A stretch of DNA of 64,000 nt, taken from Flavobacterium sp. (GTDB lineage: Bacteria; Bacteroidota; Bacteroidia; Flavobacteriales; Flavobacteriaceae). The position numbers were made by a program, and so were the translations under genes. Where the stretch lies: contig NZ_JAIXWA010000029.1 of NCBI RefSeq assembly GCF_027482425.1, forward strand, positions 31,680 to 95,679, written 5' to 3'. Below, piece after piece: positions 37,581 through 45,937 of this stretch. The notes beneath the pieces are model-generated. The model was not told where the DNA came from. It was given only the letters and a program-made list of their open reading frames with translations, and made no database searches. The first letter of the stretch is position 1. Every line of letters begins with the position of its first letter.

Positions 37581-38620
37581 ATAACTATTTGTTCTTTTCT
37601 TTTTGTATCATTTAATTTGTCAAAAATTTGAGAGCTCGTTCCGGTGTAGGATCTCTCTAAAAACTTGACATTTTTAAATGGAGATAATGAATTGAAGAAC
37701 TCACCACCGTTTATCAATTTTCCATGTATTTTCTTATCACCTACAACAAATATTATTTTTGCATCTTTCTTACAAACCTTATAAAGTTCTTCAAATACAA
37801 GTTTCATGTCTAATTCATATTCTTTAAAAGTTTGTATCAAACCTTCCCTGATTTTCATCCTATCAAATTCTAATATGTCGTATATTATTTTTGCATAGTA
37901 AGCGGTATAATCTAAACAATCAAAATAAGGAGGACTTGTAAATACATAGTCAACTGATTCAATTTCAATTTTTTCAGAAAGTTTGCGTGCATCTAACTCA
38001 TAAATTGTACTATTCCCGTTAAGTGGGTAGAAATGCTTTTTTACTTTTTGTATGAATTTTTCATAAAAGTTGATATATCTTTTTGGACTAATATCCTTTC
38101 CCACCGTACTCGATGTCCACATATAATGATTACAGCCTCTTGCGGTAAGACATATTGTACCTAAGAAACAAGCTTTAACATAGTCTGACATTGACTCAAA
38201 AAATACTGATACTCTTGAAATTTCATCAATCGTATCTTCATGAAAATGTTTACTGGCACTTTCTTTTACCATATTATACTTTGATAATGTCTTTGCATTT
38301 TCGATTAATGCTATAACTTCAGTTTGGATAGAATCAAATGAATTGGGAATGTTAACTTTCCCTTTTGCAAGAAAAACAGCTATTGGATTTAAATCAATAC
38401 CAATTGTCTTGTGTCCATATTTCAAGCCCTCATAAACAATAGTTCCTGAACCACAAAAAGGATCAAGAACAACACTTCCTTTAGGTATTTGTTTTAAAAT
38501 TTGATCAGCATCTAAGGCAGATATTTTTCCGCGATATGGGTAAATCCCATGAACTGAATTAGGGTTATTGACGGATTTAAGTTCCTTAATTACAAATTCT
38601 ATGTTTTCAGTTTGAGCCAT
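37568..38620 (-). CDS. DNA methyltransferase with motif I first (SPPY type)
   Basis: The 350-residue protein has SAM motif I DPFCGSGT at 53-60 and catalytic motif TSPPYFDCLDY at 228-238, the reverse order to its neighbour. The opening HGIYPYRGKISALDADQIL resembles motif X of amino-methyltransferases. Having two different methyltransferases side by side suggests an asymmetric recognition site with one enzyme per strand. It begins one base after the controller gene stops. Confidence 0.93.
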   Translation of the reverse strand: MAQTENIEFVIKELKSVNNPNSVHGIYPYRGKISALDADQILKQIPKGSVVLDPFCGSGTIVYEGLKYGHKTIGIDLNPIAVFLAKGKVNIPNSFDSIQTEVIALIENAKTLSKYNMVKESASKHFHEDTIDEISRVSVFFESMSDYVKACFLGTICLTARGCNHYMWTSSTVGKDISPKRYINFYEKFIQKVKKHFYPLNGNSTIYELDARKLSEKIEIESVDYVFTSPPYFDCLDYTAYYAKIIYDILEFDRMKIREGLIQTFKEYELDMKLVFEELYKVCKKDAKIIFVVGDKKIHGKLINGGEFFNSLSPFKNVKFLERSYTGTSSQIFDKLNDTKRKEQIVIWEK

Positions 38621-38621
38621 A

Positions 38622-38915
38622 TTAATTATTGGATTTTTTTAATTCTTTTTGAACAATTTTCAAAACTTCAATAGGATTTTCGTTACTAGACAATTCATTT
38701 AGAATTGATTCAGCCAATAGAGTATTTATTAATTCTTTTTCATCTATTGCAAGTGATTTAGCAATTTTAATTAGTTGTTGTTTAGTTGGGGTTCTTTCCC
38801 CTCTTTCAATTTTACTCAATATGGCAACATCCATATCTAAAGAAGCAGAAAGTTGTCTTAAAAGCAAACCTTTTGATTTTCGACTTTCCCTTATTTTATA
38901 ACCAACAGTATCCAT
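38622..38915 (-). CDS. XRE-family controller (C) protein
   Basis: The 97-residue protein has an N-terminal HTH_3 domain (YKIRESRKSKGLLLRQLSASLDMDVAILSKIERGERTPT) and a helical tail. First position in a restriction-modification operon is typical of C proteins, which delay restriction until methylation is complete. Two 11-bp direct repeats overlap the probable promoter just upstream and are likely its operator. It is one base from the first methyltransferase gene. Confidence 0.9.
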   Translation of the reverse strand: MDTVGYKIRESRKSKGLLLRQLSASLDMDVAILSKIERGERTPTKQQLIKIAKSLAIDEKELINTLLAESILNELSSNENPIEVLKIVQKELKKSNN

Positions 38916-38917
38916 TA

Positions 38918-38948
38918 GACAAAATTAGAATTGACAAAATTAGTCAAA
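38918..38948 (-). promoter_or_regulatory. Promoter and repeated operator of the restriction-modification-like operon
   Basis: On the minus strand two TAATTTTG boxes (TAnnTTTG) lie at 38920-38927 and 38935-38942, each inside an 11-bp direct repeat (GACAAAATTAG on +, 38918-38928 and 38933-38943, 15-base period). The distal copy extends to the inverted repeat GAC-N7-GTC. TTTG at 38945-38948 is 17 bases from the proximal box. That box ends five bases before the ATG, so a leaderless controller transcript is possible. Confidence 0.55.
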
Positions 38949-39199
38949 TGCTTAACAATAACACATGATAATCTATTTATTTATCAACATTGATTAAACT
39001 ATTTTTTATAAAAAAATTTAAACGTAATCCACCTTATGTCAAAACCCCCACTAATTCTGAGTGATTACAATACCCCCCTGGTATTGTGTCTAGCATAATA
39101 ATTTTCTGCAGGTAAATTTATCTTGAGTTGAAAGCCAAGAGCTTTTATCTGGAAAAGTGTTGTGCAAAATCTTAATGTTTAACTCAAAAACTAGAAAAG

Positions 39200-39601
39200 A
39201 TGGTAAGAATTTCAAATTATCAAAAAAGAACAACAGAAGAAGGTAAAGAATTTTACATTCTTGAGCTTCAAGGTGGGATAGAAGTAGTAAAATCCCAAGA
39301 AACAGGTAAATTATACATGACTGCAAGGAAAGCAAATATGTCGTGTACTTTTGATGAGTTAACCTGTCAATCATTAATTGGAACAGAACTGCCTGGTTCA
39401 GTTAGAAAAGTGGAATGTGAAGCGTATGAATACACCATTAAAGACACCGGTGAAGTCATTACACTATCACACAGATTTGAATACGTTGAGCAAGAAGCTC
39501 CAGTTCAAACTGCAGAGAAAAGCAAAACTACTATTGAAGAGTTTATGAGCAAAGCACCATCAGGCAATTCATTCTCAACCAATGGTCAGTTAGTTCATTA
39601 A
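39200..39601 (+). CDS. Conserved-type mobile-element protein, unknown function
   Basis: The 133-residue protein is compact and beta-rich, without signal peptide. Segments such as YILELQGGIEVVKSQETGKLYMTARKA and LPGSVRKVECEAYEYTIKDTGEVITLSHRFEY resemble small proteins carried by Bacteroidota integrative elements, with a flexible C-terminal tail. Its promoter must lie in the 284-base gap shared with the divergent controller gene. Function is not known. Confidence 0.65.
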   Translation: MVRISNYQKRTTEEGKEFYILELQGGIEVVKSQETGKLYMTARKANMSCTFDELTCQSLIGTELPGSVRKVECEAYEYTIKDTGEVITLSHRFEYVEQEAPVQTAEKSKTTIEEFMSKAPSGNSFSTNGQLVH

Positions 39602-39606
39602 GAAGA

Positions 39607-39635
39607 TAACCTATGTCTATTTCAGGCATAGGTTA
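39607..39635 (+). terminator. Hairpin after the 133-residue element protein
   Basis: TAACCTATG / CATAGGTTA forms a nine-bp stem with an 11-base loop. A T-rich stretch follows after a short gap, so termination is possible but not certain. Confidence 0.5.
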
Positions 39636-39673
39636 CTTACTTCTTTATTTTTTTAACCTTAATTATTTGAAAA

Positions 39674-40126
39674 ATGAAAAAAACGCTATTAAATGTGTCT
39701 GAAATAAAAATAACCTATAGTACTAGTGATACTCCTAAAGTAAGAATTAAATCAGGAGAAGATGCCTATAATGTTTTATTAGCTTCATGGGATTTAGACA
39801 CTATAGAATTGCAAGAAGAATTTAAAATATTGCTATTAAACAGAGCCAATGAAGTGCTTGGTTTATATCCTTTATCAAAAGGCGGCATTACAGGAACTGT
39901 AGTAGATTTAAGATTAATCTTTGCGGTAGCTTTAAAGTGCAATGCCACAGGAATAATAATTTATCATAACCACCCAAGTGGTAAACTGCTGCCAAGTGAA
40001 ACGGATATTACTTTGACCAAGAGTATTGGTAAATGTTCGGAATTACTAGGGGTTAGCCTATTAGATCATCTAATTATTAGTAAAAATGGGTTTTATAGCT
40101 TTTCTAATGAAGGAAAGTTGAGTTGA
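39674..40126 (+). CDS. RadC-like JAB/MPN-domain protein
   Basis: The 150-residue protein has the JAMM metal motif of the RadC family: IIIYHNHPSGKLLPSETDITLT (HxH...D) with an upstream Glu, plus LLDHLIISKNGFYSF. The N-terminal helix-hairpin-helix of chromosomal RadC is absent, as usual for element-borne copies. The biochemical role is unsettled. It stands alone, with 261 bases before the next gene. Confidence 0.9.
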   Translation: MKKTLLNVSEIKITYSTSDTPKVRIKSGEDAYNVLLASWDLDTIELQEEFKILLLNRANEVLGLYPLSKGGITGTVVDLRLIFAVALKCNATGIIIYHNHPSGKLLPSETDITLTKSIGKCSELLGVSLLDHLIISKNGFYSFSNEGKLS

Positions 40127-40387
40127 ATGTGTAAGGTTGTTCAATTACACCTTAATTTTGAATAATATTCAAGTTTTTATTAAAAACACCATATAATGTT
40201 AATAGCTTTTTTATATTAGTTGCTTTAGATCATAATTTTAAATGCAATACTTAAATAATATAATTGTAGAGCTTTCAGAATTAAATGTCTATACAGGATT
40301 TAGATATAAACTTTGAAAGAATAATTTAAATTATAATACAAACGAGATCTATTAAAATTATTATAGGATTAATTATATCATTAAATA

Positions 40388-41485
40388 ATGGCTACTCTAA
40401 AACAATTATTAGCTAACAAAACTAACTCAACTTCTCTTGACTTTAGAAAGAATGAAAACACTTCTGCTGATGGCACAGTATGGGGTAATGCTTGGGTTGA
40501 GGGCAAATCAGGTAAACTCCTTTGTGTTGGAGCTACTGTGGCTACTTTGGAGCAACTTGCAGCCAATCCTAATCTTGACACTCTAATGCTTACCAAGCCT
40601 GAGCCTAGAGTTGATGCAACAACAGGCTTGGAATATGACATGTGTCAATTATTCATTAATGATTCAATTAAAATTTCTCTTGTTGAAACTAGCTCTAGTG
40701 TTGAAATTAAATCAAATGATTTAAAAAATTCAAGCTCAATTATGAATAATTTTAATCAAAAACTAATAAAATCTCTATTTACTGGATTTTTAATTGCAAT
40801 TATTCTTGGATATCTATTTTCTACTGAAATATATTTATATAAGGGGTATGAAGTTTCAGGTGATGAAAATTATACATTTGTCCAAGAAGCTTTTAATTAT
40901 AAACTTTCGACACTATCTTTTGCATTAGTTTCTGGTTTCATGTTTTTTGTGTTTTATGATGAAAAAAGAAAAATGGATACAAAAAATAAAATAATTTCTT
41001 TGGTTGGTAAATATAACTCTACTAGAATACTCGAATTTTTCTCATTAATAGAAATTAAAAAGAAACTATTGTTATACTTCAAAAACAAACTTTTTAATTT
41101 TAGCGGAAGAGTCTCAAGAGTTAATTTTTTTGGAGAAATGTTAGCTTTAAATTTAGTTAGCTACCCTTTTTTTATGTCTCTACAAAATGAAACAAACTTC
41201 TTTTTTAAATTCATTTTCTTAGTTATTTATTTCTTTTTTTTAGTAAAGATTCATGTTAGAAGACTTCATGATTTTAACTTTTCAGGATGGTATTCAATGA
41301 TTTATTTAATTCCATTTGGGATATACTTATTAGGCTTGTTAACTAAATGGGATTTCTTGAAGTCAATTATTTTAAGTGGATGGAATGTACTTTTTGGTAT
41401 AATTATAATTTACAACTTAATATCATTGATTATGCCTGGTAATAAATTTACAAATACATATGGTGAAGAAAATAAAGGGCTATGA
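40388..41485 (+). CDS. Fusion of an element-type N-terminal domain to a DUF805 membrane domain
   Basis: Residues 1-95 (MATLKQLLANKTNSTSLDF ... VWGNAWVEGKSGKLLCVG ... YDMCQLFIND) resemble a small soluble protein of mobile elements. Two membrane spans follow at about 125-147 and 175-195. Residues 230-365 are a DUF805 domain: FSGRVSRVNFFGEML, RRLHDFNFSGWYSM and LIMPGNKFTNTYGEE. DUF805 proteins are small inner-membrane proteins of unknown role. The combination is unusual. It overlaps the next gene by four bases. Confidence 0.75.
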   Translation: MATLKQLLANKTNSTSLDFRKNENTSADGTVWGNAWVEGKSGKLLCVGATVATLEQLAANPNLDTLMLTKPEPRVDATTGLEYDMCQLFINDSIKISLVETSSSVEIKSNDLKNSSSIMNNFNQKLIKSLFTGFLIAIILGYLFSTEIYLYKGYEVSGDENYTFVQEAFNYKLSTLSFALVSGFMFFVFYDEKRKMDTKNKIISLVGKYNSTRILEFFSLIEIKKKLLLYFKNKLFNFSGRVSRVNFFGEMLALNLVSYPFFMSLQNETNFFFKFIFLVIYFFFLVKIHVRRLHDFNFSGWYSMIYLIPFGIYLLGLLTKWDFLKSIILSGWNVLFGIIIIYNLISLIMPGNKFTNTYGEENKGL

Positions 41486-41964
41486 TAACCAATCCTTATC
41501 TTAATATCCTTGATGAAATAAACCCATCATCAAACTATATTCCTAAAAAAGCGGAATATGTAGCTTGGTATAAAAGACACTATAAAGCAATAGCTAAACA
41601 GTCATACAATGATTTTTGTATGCAAGAGTTGATATGGGCTTTTAATGAATTTAAAAATCTAGTTAGCTTTTTAGAACATGAGCAAACCATAATTGAAGCT
41701 AATAACAGATACAAACTCTTAGACAAAGAAAATAATGAAGAGGTAATTGAATGGCTGATAGATTATGAAAACGTCTATCAATATGCAGAACATTTTTATT
41801 GCTCACATTTTGAATGGGAAGAGAGCAAAATAGAAGGGGATAAAATAATTGTGTCCAAAGAATTAAGAATAAAAATTGAGTTGAGTGATTTCAAAGAGTT
41901 TATTTTGTTTGAGAAAACTTTTCGACCATTACTAACTAAGTATAAAAATGAATTGCAAAAATAA
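41482..41964 (+). CDS. Unknown protein coupled to the DUF805 fusion gene
   Basis: The 160-residue protein is soluble, acidic and aromatic-rich, opening MITNPYLNILDEINPSSNYIPKK. There is no recognised motif. Its ATG overlaps the upstream stop (ATGA), so the pair is co-translated; it is the last gene before attR. It could be a cytoplasmic partner of the membrane protein. Confidence 0.6.
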   Translation: MITNPYLNILDEINPSSNYIPKKAEYVAWYKRHYKAIAKQSYNDFCMQELIWAFNEFKNLVSFLEHEQTIIEANNRYKLLDKENNEEVIEWLIDYENVYQYAEHFYCSHFEWEESKIEGDKIIVSKELRIKIELSDFKEFILFEKTFRPLLTKYKNELQK

Positions 41965-41985
41965 CTTTTTAAACAATGTTAAATT

Positions 41986-42003
41986 TTGGGTCGAATTAGG
42001 GTC
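41986..42003 (+). repeat. 18-bp subterminal repeat, right copy
   Basis: An exact copy of the left subterminal repeat at 27797-27814, same orientation, 135 bases inside attR. It lies 21 bases after the last element gene. Confidence 0.7.
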
Positions 42004-42138
42004 AAATAATAGGCTGAAAACATAAGATAAAAAATGAAAAGCAATGCATAGAAATGATATGTTTTTCGATTTTTAAATAGCTGACAAACATAAAGTTATG
42101 ACAAAAAATGCTAAATTTTGAAAAAGAAATAAAGCCTT

Positions 42139-42181
42139 CTGTTAATCAGAGGGTCCTTGGTTCGAGCCCAAGAGGGGGAGC
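42139..42181 (+). repeat. attR: 43-bp copy of the tRNA-Asn 3' half
   Basis: Identical over 43 bases to 27708-27750. Bases upstream do not form the 5' half of a tRNA, so this is a partial tRNA left by integration. It defines the right end of the element. Confidence 0.93.
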
Positions 42182-42187
42182 AAAACA

Positions 42188-42215
42188 AAAGCCTGATATG
42201 AAAGTATCAGGCTTT
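42188..42215. terminator. Hairpin terminator next to attR
   Basis: AAAGCCTGATA / TATCAGGCTTT, an 11-bp perfect stem with six-base loop, lies seven bases after attR. It may end the element's rightward transcript and the minus-strand surface-protein transcript. Confidence 0.75.
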
Positions 42216-42238
42216 GTTGTTTTAAGAAACTCCAAGAT

Positions 42239-43174
42239 TTATTCTTTTATAAATTTAATTGCACTTTTATCTGATACCTTTAAATAATAAATACCTTTTG
42301 ATAATTGCTCTACATTGATTGAAGTATCAACATCGTTAAGCTTGCCTTTTAAAACGACTCTTCCTAAACCATCAACTACATTATAAGGTAGATTTATAAG
42401 ATTGTAGTCAACTTTTACATTTAAGACGCTTATAACGGGATTAGGGTATAATTTTAAATCAACTACATCAAATATTTCTGTATCTAAACTTGTACAATCA
42501 AGACCACCATCATATGTTATATACCAACCATAGGTACTAATTATAGAAGCTCGGGCATTTGCACCGTTACAATATTTAGAATTGCCACCAGAAAAAGACA
42601 CATTTGGCTTTAAAGGAGTTTCATTTGCACTTATTGTTGACCAACCTATTAATAGAGCATCATAATTTGTAGTAGAAAGTTGAGCACCCGTAAACATATC
42701 AGTCATATTAGTTACATTACTTACATTCCAAGACCCGATAGGTTGGTTGAAAGCAGTTGCACTAAAAAACATTCTGTCCATATTAGTCACATTACTAACA
42801 TCCCAAGACCCAATAGGCTGGTTAAAAGTATTAGGATTAAAAAAAGGACTTGCAAACATACGATTCATATCAGTAATAAGAGTTGTTACTATATTATTGA
42901 AAGGAATAGGTGTTGAACTACTTGGTTGTGTAAAATAAGATATTCCCGACTGAATATTTTTAGCATAATCTGTTATATTACTTTTAGTTGTATTGTTTAC
43001 AATAGCAAACCATTCCAATATTCCTCTTGGACTTGCTTGAACAAAGTAGGGTGAAGGAACTATAGTTCCCGTCCATTTAACGGTAACACCATTCGCATCT
43101 AATACAACTGTTTGTGATTTGGTGGTTTGAGCGGTAAAAAACAACGTAATAAAAAGGAGTAGTATTTTTTTCAT
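42239..43174 (-). CDS. DUF285-repeat surface protein with T9SS sorting domain
   Basis: A signal peptide ([21 protein letters not shown]) is followed by a unique region and then DUF285/BspA-type repeats near 105-165 ([20 protein letters not shown] appears twice with small changes). A degenerate repeat and a C-terminal T9SS sorting domain follow ([17 protein letters not shown] ... [21 protein letters not shown]). It should be displayed or secreted. It has far fewer repeats than typical DUF285 proteins and may be a shortened copy. It lies between attR and an older att-like scar. Confidence 0.85.
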   Translation of the reverse strand: MKKILLLFITLFFTAQTTKSQTVVLDANGVTVKWTGTIVPSPYFVQASPRGILEWFAIVNNTTKSNITDYAKNIQSGISYFTQPSSSTPIPFNNIVTTLITDMNRMFASPFFNPNTFNQPIGSWDVSNVTNMDRMFFSATAFNQPIGSWNVSNVTNMTDMFTGAQLSTTNYDALLIGWSTISANETPLKPNVSFSGGNSKYCNGANARASIISTYGWYITYDGGLDCTSLDTEIFDVVDLKLYPNPVISVLNVKVDYNLINLPYNVVDGLGRVVLKGKLNDVDTSINVEQLSKGIYYLKVSDKSAIKFIKE

Positions 43175-43264
43175 AAATTGAAATTATATTATTCGAATAC
43201 AAATATATATAAAAATTAATGTTGCCTAAACTATTGATTTTAAGACAATTGAATAAGAAATTAT

Positions 43265-43346
43265 CGCATCAAAATTGTAACTTTCTCCAAGAGGGTGAGC
43301 TACTAAAGAAAAGCCTTCACAGCCATGTGAGGTTTTTTTGTTTTTT
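43265..43346 (+). repeat. Degenerate att-like site with terminator
   Basis: CCAAGAGGGTGAGC at 43287-43300 differs from the attL end (CCAAGAGGGGGAGC) by one base. The following 45 bases match those after attL with about four differences, including the hairpin AAAGCCTTCACA...TGTGAGG and T7. The upstream 22 bases (from CGCATC at 43265) match instead another scar at 45938. It reads as an old element boundary. Confidence 0.7.
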
Positions 43347-43667
43347 ATATGCTATATATTTTAAAAATAATTTCTATTTTATTAGATCTTAAAGTTCGAT
43401 TTCTGTATTCACATTCTTATACTTTCAAAACACAAGACTGTATTTATTACTCACAATTAAATCTTTTAACATCAATTCCGCGTTTTTGCCAAGTAATTAG
43501 AGATTCTCTAAAATATTAATAAATTTACATACACTTTCGCAAAAAAGTTGAATTTGTTATTGGTAAAACAGCGTAGCTTTACTTGTTTCTCGGGTATTCG
43601 ACCACCTCAAGTACATGTAATAGCAATTGTCTCACGCATTTGTTTTATATAAAATCAAGTACGAGGC
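43347..43667. other. Gene-free stretch
   Basis: This AT-rich 321-base stretch between the att-like scar and the TPR gene shows no convincing ORF, tRNA or hairpin. It may hold the promoter for the gene at 43668. The motif CAAGTAC occurs twice near 43609-43660 without clear meaning. Confidence 0.5.
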
Positions 43668-44576
43668 ATGCTTGAATTTATTCAAAAAAGAATGAAAAAA
43701 TATTTTAGGAATATGAAAAATGATTTGATCGACATTATTCTAAAATGCTATGACTTTATTGGCAAATATTTTTTAAGATTTTTAGTGGATGACTATAAAA
43801 ATCTAAATCAAATGAAAAAACTTATAGTAAAGACTTCAATCGGTGGAATTTTTATTATTTTTTTAATTTTTGTATTTGAATATTCTTATAATATTATTGA
43901 TCACAACAACGAATTTGTAAATGCTGTAGACAAATATTATCAAGGCAATTACAAAGAAGCAAATGATTGCATAGAAAAAAGTGCTAATAGTAACAGTGTT
44001 GAAGAATATTTTATTCGTGGATCCATTAATTATAAATTAAGCAACTATAATAAAGCTTTACAAGATTTAGCAGTTGTATCAGATTCAGAATATCTAAAAA
44101 ATATCGACAGCTTACCTTTTTTTGATATTTACAAATTACATTTTTTTTCTGAAAGAAATCATTATACCTTATATAAACCCAATGCATATGTTGAAACTTG
44201 CTTGATGAAAAGTGAATGTAAACTAAAATTAAAAGACTATCGTGGTGCAATTTTAGATGCTAAAAAGGGAATTGACTCTTTAGTGAAATATCAAAATTGG
44301 TTTGACGATAAGCCTCAACTTAACAAAATCTTTATATCACTTAACTACAACATAGGTCTATCTTCTTACAAAATTAATGACATTAACCAATCATTAAATT
44401 CATTTAATACTGTAATTAAATTTAAAGGAGGGCATTTGTACCCTAAAGCTTATACCTTTAAAGGACTTATTTTACAAATGAAAAAAGAAAAAGACAGTGC
44501 ATGTTTTTATTATAGTAAAGCCGGTGAATTAGGAGATACAAACGCTTACAGTTACATTAAAAAATATTGCAAATAA
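43668..44576 (+). CDS. Membrane-anchored TPR-like protein
   Basis: The 302-residue protein has a basic N-terminus, one membrane span at about 56-76 (GGIFIIFLIFVFEYSYNII), and an outer helical domain with TPR-like repeats. Examples are AVDKYYQGNYKEANDCIEKS near 86-105, EYFIRGSINYKLSNYNKALQ near 112, and YNIGLSSYKINDINQSLNSF near 227. It is followed by a small membrane protein gene eight bases away. Very low GC suggests foreign origin. No function can be named. Confidence 0.65.
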   Translation: MLEFIQKRMKKYFRNMKNDLIDIILKCYDFIGKYFLRFLVDDYKNLNQMKKLIVKTSIGGIFIIFLIFVFEYSYNIIDHNNEFVNAVDKYYQGNYKEANDCIEKSANSNSVEEYFIRGSINYKLSNYNKALQDLAVVSDSEYLKNIDSLPFFDIYKLHFFSERNHYTLYKPNAYVETCLMKSECKLKLKDYRGAILDAKKGIDSLVKYQNWFDDKPQLNKIFISLNYNIGLSSYKINDINQSLNSFNTVIKFKGGHLYPKAYTFKGLILQMKKEKDSACFYYSKAGELGDTNAYSYIKKYCK

Positions 44577-44583
44577 TTAAAAA

Positions 44584-45057
44584 ATGAATATAGAAATAAT
44601 TTTAAAAAAAATTACAAGAAATAAGATAGATCTAATTTCACCAATAATTAAAAGATTAATTAAATCACTATCAATTTTAATTTGGTTAATTTCAGTATTA
44701 CTTATTTCATATAATCTTATTGTAAAAATAGCACAAACAGCAACTTATTATAATGATTTAAAAATAATAAACGAAATTGAAGAAGAGTTCTATAAAAGTC
44801 CATATCCGGTAAATGAAAACAGAATTTCAAGATTTCATAATGCAGATTCTTATTATATGAAATTCACAAAATTAAGTTTCTACAACGGTGATGGTTTTGT
44901 ACCAGAACTTGTAAAAATTAATTTAGATATAGCAAAGAAACAATTAGGTGTCAATCCAATATTAACCTTCTTGTGCCGCGATTTACTTTTAATAATTCTA
45001 TTAAACATTGTTTATCTACTGTTGTTAAGATTTATTTTTTGGATAAAATTTGGATAA
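44584..45057 (+). CDS. Small two-span membrane protein, unknown
   Basis: The 157-residue protein has membrane spans at about 27-50 (ILIWLISVLLISYNLIVKI) and 130-152, with a polar loop of about 80 residues between them. It lies eight bases after the TPR-like gene and 18 before the FISUMP gene, so the three are probably one transcript. No family recognised. Confidence 0.6.
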   Translation: MNIEIILKKITRNKIDLISPIIKRLIKSLSILIWLISVLLISYNLIVKIAQTATYYNDLKIINEIEEEFYKSPYPVNENRISRFHNADSYYMKFTKLSFYNGDGFVPELVKINLDIAKKQLGVNPILTFLCRDLLLIILLNIVYLLLLRFIFWIKFG

Positions 45058-45075
45058 AATTTTAATTTATTTTTC

Positions 45076-45894
45076 ATGCAAGAAATCAAAATAAAAACCC
45101 AAATCTGGACAACAGAAAACCTGGATGTATCTCATTACAAAAACGGTGATTCAATACCAAATATTAAAGATCCTGAAGAGTGGAAAAACACCAAAACTGG
45201 GGCATGGTGTTATTATAATAACGATATTAAGAACAGCAAGTATGGAAAAATATATAATTCCCATGCAATATTGGATCCAAGAGGATTAGCACCAGAAGGA
45301 TATAGAATACCTGAGCATTATGATTGGCTACTGTTAGAAAGATTAATAGAACAAACAAAAGAAACTTATCATTGGCAGGAACACTTTAAAGTTAAAAATG
45401 CAGGATATAGGAGTAATAATGGTCGATTCTTCTATTTAAATGAAGCATCTGGTTGGTGGTGTAAATCAATCAATAATACCGAGGTTTCAACTTATGCACA
45501 TTTTTATGAACCATCAAGTGATAGATTATCATGGAAACCATTTGAATTTGGAGAAGGTTTTTATGTTCGTTGTATAAAAGAAGAATACAAAACTGCAGCA
45601 TTTATTATTGATGATGCATTTAATCACCCTCTTCAATCAGTAACCTTTAAATACTTTCCAAATACTTCATTTCAAGAAATGTTGGACAATATCTATAACA
45701 CTATCCTAAATGATAAAGTATCTAAATATTCCTTTGGCAAAGAATGGTGTATAGATCTATTTGAGGACTATATGAGATTGAAAGAGGTATATAAATCAGG
45801 TGATATTGATACTATAACATTTGACCAAAAAATCAATCAAGTTTATGATAGAATTTATATTCAAAATTACAAGTTGATTATTAGAAGATTGTAG
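45076..45894 (+). CDS. FISUMP-domain protein without signal peptide
   Basis: Residues 1-170 match the Fibrobacter succinogenes paralogous domain: IKTQIWTTENLDVSHYKNGDSIP, GAWCYYNND, YGKIYNSHAI, APEGYRIPEHYDWLLLERLI and WCKSINN ... FYVRCIKE. Most FISUMP proteins are exported lipoproteins, but this one starts directly in the domain with no signal sequence. Residues 175-272 form an extra helical domain of unknown type. It probably forms a unit with the two preceding membrane proteins. The role is unknown. Confidence 0.75.
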   Translation: MQEIKIKTQIWTTENLDVSHYKNGDSIPNIKDPEEWKNTKTGAWCYYNNDIKNSKYGKIYNSHAILDPRGLAPEGYRIPEHYDWLLLERLIEQTKETYHWQEHFKVKNAGYRSNNGRFFYLNEASGWWCKSINNTEVSTYAHFYEPSSDRLSWKPFEFGEGFYVRCIKEEYKTAAFIIDDAFNHPLQSVTFKYFPNTSFQEMLDNIYNTILNDKVSKYSFGKEWCIDLFEDYMRLKEVYKSGDIDTITFDQKINQVYDRIYIQNYKLIIRRL

Positions 45895-45937
45895 TAGTTT
45901 AATTTATTGATCTGAATAATCTTGAAAAGGAAACCAA

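Larger units (their letters stand above)
27708..42181 (+). mobile_element. Integrative element in tRNA-Asn carrying a restriction-modification-like operon
   Basis: The element is 14.5 kb between identical 43-bp att repeats and is visibly AT-richer than the flanking chromosome. It encodes an excisionase-like HTH protein, a DUF3987 protein, a tyrosine integrase, a KilA-C-like protein, a Sak4-like ATPase, DUF3871 and RadC-like proteins, small element proteins, and a six-gene minus-strand cargo operon (34048-38915). I see no relaxase, coupling protein, tra genes, capsid or terminase. It therefore depends on a helper for transfer or is a phage-satellite-like or mobilisable island. An 18-bp repeat lies just inside each end (27797 and 41986). 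Confidence 0.9.

Noticed and set aside
39090..39374. Minus-strand ORF of 94 residues next to the controller gene
   Set aside because: It overlaps the better-supported plus-strand gene at 39200, and its hydrophobic composition is the shadow of AT-rich sequence.
42139..42181. A second complete tRNA-Asn gene
   Set aside because: Only the 3' half from the anticodon loop is present; the upstream bases cannot form the acceptor 5' strand or D-arm.
42680..42938. Two plus-strand ORFs over the DUF285 gene
   Set aside because: They are antisense shadows of the repeated WDVSNVTNM units.
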